Positions 8,950 to 14,051 of a DNA stretch of 14,051 bases are shown here, in pieces. The DNA lies in assembly GCA_937892865.1 (NCBI GenBank), contig CALBJG010000183.1:1-14051 (forward strand), read 5' to 3'. A program made the position numbers and the translations under genes. This DNA comes from an uncultured Clostridia bacterium. GTDB taxonomy: Bacteria; Bacillota; Clostridia; Oscillospirales; Oscillospiraceae. Numbering within the stretch: the stretch's first letter is position 1; every line of letters begins with the position of its first letter. Under the pieces are notes generated by a model. The model was not told the DNA's origin and did no database searches. It worked only from the letters and a program-made list of their open reading frames with translations.

Positions 8950-10098
8950 TCAAGAAATTGCGCGTTGAACTGCTGCTCTGGCAAGTTTGTCAGAGTCAAG
9001 AATTTGTTCTAATGTCGGGTTTGTAATAAATGGCACGGTATCGACAGCATCAGAAACCAGTTTATAAATATCATAAAAACCAATTTTATCTGCAAGGAAA
9101 AGCGCAACAGCTTCTTCGTTCGCACCATTCATAACCGGGCAAGCAGTGCCACTTGCTTTGGCGCATTCTCTTGCCAGCGATAAACACGGGAATGCATCCA
9201 TATCGGGTTTGCAGAAACTTAAATCACCACATACCGTCAAATCAAGCGGCGCGACGGGACATTCCATTCTATCGGGATATGTCATTGCCAGTTGTATCGG
9301 AAGTCGCATATCCGGGCTGCCGAGTTGCGCCATAACCGCACCGTCAATAAATTCCACAAAACTATGGGCAATGCTTTGGCGGTGTATTACAACATCCACC
9401 TGCTCCAACGGGAGGTCATAAAGTCGCATCGCCTCGATGATTTCAAGACCTTTATTCATAAGCGTAGCGCAATCGATGGTGATCTTTTGCCCCATTTTCC
9501 AATTTGGATGCTTTAAAGCATCTGCCTTTGTCACTTTGGAGAGCATATCTTTCGACATTCCAAAAAACGGACCGCCGGAACAAGTAAGAATCAAGCGGCG
9601 GATCTGCGACTTATCGCGGGCTCCCATCAGGCACTGATAGATCGCAGAATGTTCTGAATCTACCGGGATAATTACGGTGTTATTTCTTCTTGCTTCATTC
9701 ATAACAAGTTCGCCGGCGCAAACAAGTGTTTCTTTGTTGGCAAGACCAATTCTTTTACCACTGCGAATTGCTGCAAGGGTTGGTTCTAAGCCAACCATAC
9801 CGACAACTGCAGTAATAACGCAATCTGCTTCTGGCACTGTTGCAGCCTCGATGAGACCGGCTTCACCCCAGGAGATTTGAATATCAAGATCGCGCAATTC
9901 TTCCGACAGACGCGCTGCAGCGTCTTCAGAAGCCATAACCGCCAATTTAGGCATATATTTTCTGCATTGCTGCGCCATACGCTCTACATTTGTACCGGCA
10001 GTAAGCGCTGCAACCGGAATATTTAAGTTGTCGATAATATCAAGAGATTGACGACCAATCGAGCCGGTAGAACCAAGAATACTAACACACTTAACCAT
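8950..10098 (-). CDS. dxr: 1-deoxy-D-xylulose-5-phosphate reductoisomerase
   Basis: The first committed step of the MEP pathway: NADPH-dependent conversion of DXP to MEP; it is the fosmidomycin target. It has 382 residues, normal for the family. The nucleotide-binding loop GSTGSIG is at 9-15. The LANKETLV segment (119-126) and DSEHSAI (147-153) give metal ligands D147 and E149, and NKGLEIIEA supplies E219. HPNW (197-200) is the usual flexible-loop segment. The IHRQSIAHSF block (238-247) has Arg where E. coli has Pro. The ATG at 10098 sits one codon after the cdsA stop and in the same frame; its ribosome site (GGCGGTG) is inside the end of cdsA. With ispG it gives two MEP enzymes in one operon. 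Confidence 0.97.
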   Translation of the reverse strand: MVKCVSILGSTGSIGRQSLDIIDNLNIPVAALTAGTNVERMAQQCRKYMPKLAVMASEDAAARLSEELRDLDIQISWGEAGLIEAATVPEADCVITAVVGMVGLEPTLAAIRSGKRIGLANKETLVCAGELVMNEARRNNTVIIPVDSEHSAIYQCLMGARDKSQIRRLILTCSGGPFFGMSKDMLSKVTKADALKHPNWKMGQKITIDCATLMNKGLEIIEAMRLYDLPLEQVDVVIHRQSIAHSFVEFIDGAVMAQLGSPDMRLPIQLAMTYPDRMECPVAPLDLTVCGDLSFCKPDMDAFPCLSLARECAKASGTACPVMNGANEEAVALFLADKIGFYDIYKLVSDAVDTVPFITNPTLEQILDSDKLARAAVQRAIS

Positions 10099-10101
10099 AT
10101 A

Positions 10102-10914
10102 TTACACCGCCAACGGTAAAAGTATCAAAAGGATTTCGGTCAAAGGAGCGACTGTCAGCATAGAATCAAACCGATCAAGAACGCCACCGTGTCCCGGGAA
10201 GAGCTTGCCATAGTCTTTAATGCCGGTTTGCCGTTTGATAACAGACAAACATAAGTCACCGAATACGGCAAATGCAGATCCTAAAATGCCGTAAATAATT
10301 GCAAATAAATAGTTCGGTTGCATAGAAAAGCACATTTGAAGCACAACACAGTAAATAATCATACCAATGATTGCACCCAAAATACCGCCAACAACACCCT
10401 CAATTGTTTTTTTAGGACTGATTATTGGCGCAAGTTTGTGTTTTCCGATTGCAATGCCCGTAAAGTATGCGCCGGTATCAGAAAGAAACGCAAGAGTAAA
10501 TGGAATCAGAATATAATATCTTCCACTTGCCATTACTTGAATGCGTACAAGTGAAGACAATAAATAAGGAACAATAACAGCGCCGGCAAAGCAGACAAAA
10601 GCCTTGTCAAACGGAATAGACATCCTTGACAGCATTAATTGAGCAAAAATTGCGACCGTAAATACAAAGACAACGATGAGCAATGCAATATCTCTGACAT
10701 CAAAGTAACTGATAAAACATACGAGAAAAGCCGTCAATGCAGAACTGTAAAGAAGCGGTTTTGAATCAATATAACCGGTTGTCTTCAATAATTCATATGA
10801 AGCAACCGCAGACAAAGCAGCAAATAATATCGCTGTAAAGATTTTGTTTGCAAATAAAATTATAAGCAACAACAATGGCAAAAGAAGGACTGCAGTAATA
10901 ATACGGGTCTTCAA
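10102..10914 (-). CDS. cdsA: Phosphatidate cytidylyltransferase (CDP-diglyceride synthase)
   Basis: An integral membrane enzyme that makes CDP-diacylglycerol from phosphatidic acid and CTP, feeding phospholipid synthesis. It has 270 residues with about eight hydrophobic segments. The family signature runs from S224 to D250: SVIKRQTGIKD, then LFPGHGGVLDRFD. SDTGAY (145-150) and SPKKTIEG (166-173) are also conserved. The start is TTG at 10914. It is the only possible one, because an in-frame TGA, which is the uppS stop, lies just one codon upstream. The ribosome site GGAGGT (10924-10929) is 9 bases away and is formed by the last Gly codons of uppS. Translation is therefore probably coupled to uppS. 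Confidence 0.95.
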   Translation of the reverse strand: MKTRIITAVLLLPLLLLIILFANKIFTAILFAALSAVASYELLKTTGYIDSKPLLYSSALTAFLVCFISYFDVRDIALLIVVFVFTVAIFAQLMLSRMSIPFDKAFVCFAGAVIVPYLLSSLVRIQVMASGRYYILIPFTLAFLSDTGAYFTGIAIGKHKLAPIISPKKTIEGVVGGILGAIIGMIIYCVVLQMCFSMQPNYLFAIIYGILGSAFAVFGDLCLSVIKRQTGIKDYGKLFPGHGGVLDRFDSMLTVAPLTEILLILLPLAV

Positions 10915-10917
10915 AAA

Positions 10918-11643
10918 TCACACACCTCCATAGCGCCGATTTCTGCGGTGATACTCTGCGATTGCCGCATCCAGGTCTTCGGGCTTAAAATCAGGCCACA
11001 AAACATCCATAAAGACATATTCGGAATAAGCAGACTGCCAGAGCAGGAAATTGCTTGTTCGTAGTTCACCGGAGGGCCGAATGATCAATTCAGGGTCCGG
11101 AACACCTGATGAATACAAATAATCAGAGAAAATATCTTCCGTCAGGCTATCAGCATCGATTTTACCGGAGGATACATCCCGCGCAAATGCTTTTGCTGCT
11201 TTCACGATTTCATCCCGTCCGCCGTAATTCAGGCAGAAATTAACCTGCACACCGTCATAACATGCAGATCGTTCCTGGGCTTCAATACAAAGTTTCTGCA
11301 GTTCAGGTGTCAATCTGCTTAAATCTCCAAAGAAACGGAAGCGAACATGGTTTTTTTCCATATCTGTAAGCGCCTCCTGCAGATATTTGCCGAGTAAACG
11401 CATTATTCCGGAGACCTCATCTTCAGAACGTTTCCAGTTCTCTGTTGAAAAAGCATAAACAGTCAGATACTCCACACCCAATGTGCGGCAATAATTTGCA
11501 GTTCTGCGGAATGATTCAGCGCCTGCAGCATGGCCTGCTGTGCGAGGAAGTCCCCGCTTTTTCGCCCAACGCCCATTACCATCCATAATAATGGCAATAT
11601 GGCGTGGCGCAGGTTGCACAGTAACGATTTCGGTTTGTTTCAT
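10918..11643 (-). CDS. uppS: Isoprenyl transferase / undecaprenyl diphosphate synthase
   Basis: A cis-prenyltransferase that adds isopentenyl units to farnesyl diphosphate to make the C55 lipid carrier for peptidoglycan and other wall polymers. It has 241 residues. The family blocks are clear: HIAIIMDGNGRWA at 15-27 (D21 is the Mg-binding Asp), AFSTENW at 64-70, NYGGR at 139-143, and RPSGELRTSNFLLWQ at 189-203, with E208 after it. The ATG at 11643 has AGAGGT (11650-11655) 6 bases upstream. It uses the products of the MEP pathway, two enzymes of which (dxr, ispG) are in the same operon. It is separated from frr by 66 bases that hold a hairpin. Confidence 0.97.
   Translation of the reverse strand: MKQTEIVTVQPAPRHIAIIMDGNGRWAKKRGLPRTAGHAAGAESFRRTANYCRTLGVEYLTVYAFSTENWKRSEDEVSGIMRLLGKYLQEALTDMEKNHVRFRFFGDLSRLTPELQKLCIEAQERSACYDGVQVNFCLNYGGRDEIVKAAKAFARDVSSGKIDADSLTEDIFSDYLYSSGVPDPELIIRPSGELRTSNFLLWQSAYSEYVFMDVLWPDFKPEDLDAAIAEYHRRNRRYGGV
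10924..10929 (-). promoter_or_regulatory. Ribosome binding site deciding the TTG start of cdsA
   Basis: GGAGGT on the minus strand, 9 bases before TTG 10914. It lies inside the last codons of uppS (Gly-Gly-Val-stop). A perfect site at good spacing supports the rare start codon. Confidence 0.8.
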
Positions 11644-11678
11644 ACTGATACCTCTGATAAATACAGTATATATTTAGA

Positions 11679-11700
11679 TTGGGGGCGCAAGCGCCCCCAA
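11679..11700 (-). terminator. GC-rich hairpin between frr and uppS, possible attenuator
   Basis: Two 10-base arms (11679-11688 and 11691-11700) are perfect reverse complements around a central AA. They form a very stable stem (GGGGGCGC core) 9 bases after the frr stop. In the operon direction it is followed by ATCTAAATATA, not by a run of U, so it is a poor intrinsic terminator. It could act as a partial terminator or attenuator, or protect the 3' end of a processed pyrH-frr transcript. The structure is seen; the function is inferred. Confidence 0.55.
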
Positions 11701-11709
11701 AATCAGCAA

Positions 11710-12264
11710 TTAAATTGCCATCAGTTCTTTTTCCTTTGCAGCAGTAGCCTCGTCGACTTTCTTAATATACTTATCCAGCATATCCTGCAGGTCTTTCTCG
11801 GCTTTCTTCTGCTCATCCTCGGTGATCTCGGATTTCTTCTTCAGATTCTTAACATAGTCCATACCGTCACGGCGGAGATTCCGCATCGCGACTTTGGCAT
11901 CTTCGGCATATTTTTTAACTTGCTTAGTCAGTTCTTTACGCCGCTCTTCTGTTAACTGCGGAAAAACCAAACGAATGACACGGCCGTCATTTTGAGGGTT
12001 AATACCCAAATCAGACATTTGGATCGCTTTTTGGATTTCTTTTAACAACTGGGTATCCCAAGGCTGGATCACAAGTGTTCTCGCATCCGGAGAGGAAATT
12101 GTGGCAACACCGTTCAAAGGTGTTTCCTGTCCATAGTATTCCACATTGATCCGATCAAGGACCTTTGCATTGGCGCGACCTGCGCGAACTGCACCAAACT
12201 CTTCTGCCAGATGGTCCAAAGTTTTATCCATTTTTCTTGCGTATTCGCTGAAATCAACACTCAT
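11710..12264 (-). CDS. frr: Ribosome recycling factor
   Basis: With EF-G it splits the post-termination ribosome so that it can start again. It has 184 residues, against the usual 185. The three-helix-bundle domain is formed by residues 1-29 plus about 105-184, and the small beta domain lies between. Conserved parts are VRAGRAN (26-32), the TLVIQPWD strand (63-70), FPQLTEERR (101-109) and RNLRRD (128-133). The frame opens upstream to 12303 inside pyrH. The ATG at 12264 is chosen because AAGGAGG lies 9 bases upstream and it gives the standard N-terminus. The gap to the pyrH stop is 4 bases, and the ribosome site lies within the end of pyrH. Confidence 0.97.
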   Translation of the reverse strand: MSVDFSEYARKMDKTLDHLAEEFGAVRAGRANAKVLDRINVEYYGQETPLNGVATISSPDARTLVIQPWDTQLLKEIQKAIQMSDLGINPQNDGRVIRLVFPQLTEERRKELTKQVKKYAEDAKVAMRNLRRDGMDYVKNLKKKSEITEDEQKKAEKDLQDMLDKYIKKVDEATAAKEKELMAI

Positions 12265-12268
12265 AGTA

Positions 12269-12988
12269 TTAATCCTCCTTAACAATTGTACCGATTTTCT
12301 CACCGCAGATAACGCGGATAATATTTTCGGGATCTTTTAAAGCAAAACAAGCAAGGGTCATATGATTATCCATAGCAAGCGTCATTGCTGTGGTATCCGT
12401 TGCTTTCAGGTGTCTTGCAAGCACTTCGTCATAAGTCAATTCGTCGTATTTTACAGCCGTGGGATCAATGTTCGGGTCAGCAGAATAAATGCCGTCAACA
12501 TTCTTTGCCATAAGAATGGCATCTGCCTCAATTTCAACGCCACGCAAAACAGCGCCGGTATCCGTTGAAAAATAAGGATTGCCTGTGCCGGCAGCAAATA
12601 TAACAACTTTGCCCTCGTTCAGATAACGATCTGCTGTATCCCGGGTAAAATACTCGGCAAACTTGTTCATCTCAACAGCTGTAAGTACTCTTGCGTCAAC
12701 GCCGTGCTTTTCCAATGCATCTGCTACGGCAATACTGTTCATAACAGTAGCGAGCATTCCCATAGAATCCGCATGAGAACGCTGCATTTTATCAGCACCG
12801 TCTTTCACTCCGCGCCAGAAATTACCGCCGCCGATCACAATGCCGATCTGAACGCCCATATCAACACATTTGCGAATTACATCGCAAACAGAATTGATAA
12901 CGGTAAAATCCAACCCTCTATGAGCATCGCCGGCTAAAGCCTCACCGCTGATTTTCAAAAGAATTCTTTTGTACTTGATTTCAGACAA
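12269..12988 (-). CDS. pyrH: Uridylate kinase (UMP kinase), TTG start
   Basis: Phosphorylates UMP to UDP with ATP in pyrimidine synthesis; it belongs to the amino acid kinase fold and is a hexamer in relatives. It has 239 residues from the chosen start. Motifs: KISGEALAG (12-20), GGGNFWRG (53-60), GTGNPYFSTDT (134-144) and KNVDGIYSADP (162-172), which bind ATP and UMP. TTG at 12988 gives MSEIKYKRILLK, the same lead-in length as B. subtilis PyrH, and has AGAGGAG 8 bases upstream. An in-frame ATG at 13006 would add six residues, but it coincides with the predicted transcript start and has no properly spaced ribosome site. It is the first gene of the operon; rpsB and tsf, which precede it in many relatives, are absent here and replaced by divergent glnS. 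Confidence 0.95.
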   Translation of the reverse strand: MSEIKYKRILLKISGEALAGDAHRGLDFTVINSVCDVIRKCVDMGVQIGIVIGGGNFWRGVKDGADKMQRSHADSMGMLATVMNSIAVADALEKHGVDARVLTAVEMNKFAEYFTRDTADRYLNEGKVVIFAAGTGNPYFSTDTGAVLRGVEIEADAILMAKNVDGIYSADPNIDPTAVKYDELTYDEVLARHLKATDTTAMTLAMDNHMTLACFALKDPENIIRVICGEKIGTIVKED

Positions 12989-12996
12989 ACTGACCA

Positions 12997-13003
12997 CTCC
13001 TCT
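12997..13003 (-). promoter_or_regulatory. Ribosome binding site deciding the TTG start of pyrH
   Basis: AGAGGAG on the minus strand, 8 bases before TTG 12988. It overlaps the would-be codons 2-4 of the alternative ATG start at 13006, so it supports the downstream start. Confidence 0.75.
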
Positions 13004-13013
13004 CATCTTCCCT

Positions 13014-13042
13014 ATTTTATAATATTAAGGGCAAATTGACAA
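13014..13042 (-). promoter_or_regulatory. Sigma-A type promoter of the pyrH-polC operon
   Basis: On the minus strand, TTGTCA (-35, 13037-13042), a 17-base spacer and TAAAAT (-10, 13014-13019), each one base from consensus. The transcript should start near 13007, giving a leader of about 19 bases up to TTG 12988. TTGTTG with an 18-base spacer and the overlapping TATAAA is an alternative reading with nearly the same start. Confidence 0.7.
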
Positions 13043-13136
13043 CAAGAATTTTTAATTTTTTTGAAAATGTTTTTATAAAATGATGAAAATTTTTTGTAAA
13101 CGCAGATTTACCAATAATTATCGTGAATTCTTGTTG
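13040..13136. repeat. 11-base inverted repeat overlapping both divergent -35 boxes
   Basis: CAACAAGAATT at 13040-13050 and its exact reverse complement AATTCTTGTTG at 13126-13136. Read in each promoter's direction, both copies give AATTCTTG directly followed by the TTG of the -35 box (TTGTCA for pyrH, TTGCAA for glnS). It could be a shared activator or repressor site, or a common upstream promoter element. Confidence 0.6.
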
Positions 13137-13162
13137 CAAAAAACACACATTTGGGTTATAAT
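13134..13162 (+). promoter_or_regulatory. Sigma-A type promoter of glnS
   Basis: TTGCAA (13134-13139), a 17-base spacer and a perfect TATAAT (13157-13162). The transcript should start near 13169, so the leader is only about 30 bases. That is too short for a T-box riboswitch, so glnS does not appear to be controlled by uncharged tRNA through this mechanism. Confidence 0.75.
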
Positions 13163-13198
13163 ATTTCATCATTTGCCAATAGAGAGGAATGGAACAAG

Positions 13199-14051
13199 AT
13201 GGCTGAAATCAACGAAAGCAAGAATTTCATCCACGCGTTTATCGAAGAAGATATTGCAGAGGGTGGCAGATATGCCGGAAAAACAGTGCATACCCGCTTT
13301 CCGCCTGAACCTAACGGCTACCTGCATATTGGTCACTGCAAGGCATTGATCATTGATTTCGGTACTGCAGAAAAGTTTAATGGTCTTTGCAATCTTCGTA
13401 TGGATGATACAAACCCCACGAAAGAGGACGTGGAGTTTGTTGAAGCAATTAAAGAAGATATTCACTGGCTCGGTTTTGACTGGGGCGACAGATTCTACTA
13501 TGGTTCTGACTACTTTGAAAAGGACTATGAATATGCCGTCGAACTGATCAAAAAAGGCCTTGCCTATGTTTGCGAATTAACTCCCGATCAGGCAAAAGAA
13601 ATGCGTGGCGATCTGAACACACCTGCCACCTCCCCTTGGCGTGATCGTCCCATTGATGAAAGCCTTGATTTGTTTGCCCGTATGCGCGCCGGCGAATTTG
13701 AAGACAATAAATACACCCTGCGCGCCAAGATTGATCTTGCATCCGGCAATTTTAATATGCGCGACCCGGTTATATACCGTATTCGCCATATGCATCATCA
13801 CCGGCAAGGTGATAAGTGGTGCATCTATCCTATGTATGACTTTGCCCATCCGATTCAGGATGCTTTGGAAGGCATCACACACAGCCTTTGCTCACTGGAA
13901 TTTGAGAATCATCGTCCGCTGTATAATTGGGTCGTTGAAAATGTATCTGTCCCCCACCATCCCCGTCAGATCGAGTTTGCTCGTTTGGGTATTGACCATA
14001 CTGTTCTTTCCAAGCGTAAACTCCGCGCATTGGTCGAAAACGGCTATGTTT
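13199..14051 (+). CDS. glnS: Glutaminyl-tRNA synthetase, C-terminus cut by window edge
   Basis: Charges tRNA-Gln directly with glutamine; class I, subclass Ib. 284 codons are visible, covering the catalytic domain. PPEPNGYLHIGH (35-46) holds the HIGH signature. RMDDTNP (67-73), LRAKID (174-179), MRDPVIYRI (187-195) and CIYPMYDFAHPIQDALEGI (208-226) closely follow the E. coli GlnRS pattern. VLSKRKL (269-275) is the KMSKS loop in the GlnRS form, where E. coli has VMSKRKL. The GlnRS-type loop, rather than a GluRS one, makes confusion with gltX unlikely. The start ATG 13199 has GAGG (13184-13187) 11 bases upstream. The missing part would be the anticodon-binding domains, and possibly a YqeY extension as seen in some Clostridia. 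Confidence 0.95.
   Translation, partial: MAEINESKNFIHAFIEEDIAEGGRYAGKTVHTRFPPEPNGYLHIGHCKALIIDFGTAEKFNGLCNLRMDDTNPTKEDVEFVEAIKEDIHWLGFDWGDRFYYGSDYFEKDYEYAVELIKKGLAYVCELTPDQAKEMRGDLNTPATSPWRDRPIDESLDLFARMRAGEFEDNKYTLRAKIDLASGNFNMRDPVIYRIRHMHHHRQGDKWCIYPMYDFAHPIQDALEGITHSLCSLEFENHRPLYNWVVENVSVPHHPRQIEFARLGIDHTVLSKRKLRALVENGYV

Noticed and set aside
11665..11670. TATACT between frr and uppS as the -10 box of an internal promoter
   Set aside because: No acceptable -35 box is found at 16-18 bases. The nearest TTG-containing hexamer is 14 bases away and inside the hairpin.
12265..12303. An upstream start that would extend ribosome recycling factor by 13 residues
   Set aside because: The added part overlaps pyrH. 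ATG 12264 has AAGGAGG at good spacing and gives the standard 184-residue protein.
13169..13198. A T-box riboswitch upstream of glnS
   Set aside because: The predicted leader is only about 30 bases, with no room for the stems or the conserved T-box sequence.
13189..13206. A five-codon leader frame (MEQDG) overlapping the glnS start
   Set aside because: The ribosome site almost touches its ATG, leaving no workable spacing, and the same site serves ATG 13199. It is probably chance.
1..14051. Mobile elements, CRISPR arrays, tRNA or rRNA genes, defence or biosynthetic clusters
   Set aside because: No transposase, integrase, repeat-spacer array, cloverleaf-like sequence or accessory gene is seen. 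Nearly all bases are accounted for by core genes and short regulatory gaps.

Overview
The window is a stretch of bacterial core genome, about 14 kb, with no sign of mobile DNA, CRISPR or a new defence or biosynthetic system. It most likely comes from a low-to-mid GC Bacillota of class Clostridia. The evidence is a PolC-type replicative polymerase, oligoendopeptidase F, strong AGGAGG-like ribosome binding sites with some TTG starts, and the gene order pyrH-frr-uppS-cdsA-dxr-rseP-ispG-polC. A glutaminyl-tRNA synthetase is present, which many Bacillota lack. Together with this order it suggests the Ruminococcaceae/Oscillospiraceae side of the class, but that placement is inference.

Layout. Bases 1-1458 (minus) hold most of pepF, a zinc oligopeptidase whose C-terminus lies beyond the window. 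Bases 1571-2470 (plus) hold an EamA/DMT-type membrane transporter, divergent from pepF and convergent with polC. A perfect 32-base palindrome at 2469-2500 lies between the transporter and polC and can terminate both. Bases 2510-12988 (minus) are one tightly packed eight-gene operon, read from right to left. Bases 12989-13198 are a divergent promoter region. Bases 13199-14051 (plus) hold the first 284 codons of glnS.

How the operon works together. pyrH (UMP to UDP) and frr (ribosome recycling) serve nucleotide supply and translation. dxr and ispG are two steps of the MEP isoprenoid pathway, and uppS turns its products into the undecaprenyl carrier used for cell wall synthesis. cdsA makes CDP-diacylglycerol for phospholipids. 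rseP is an intramembrane site-2 protease of envelope stress signalling. polC replicates the chromosome. Most junctions are 3 to 13 bases, and ribosome binding sites lie in the end of the preceding gene, so translation is probably coupled. The only larger gap is frr-uppS (66 bases), which carries a GC-rich hairpin.

The most interesting feature is regulatory. The divergent pyrH and glnS promoters each carry the same 11-base module, AATTCTTGTTG, in the same register against their -35 box, so the two copies form an exact inverted repeat across the intergenic region. The predicted pyrH transcription start also indicates that pyrH begins at a TTG codon and not at the upstream ATG. The rest is ordinary housekeeping DNA.
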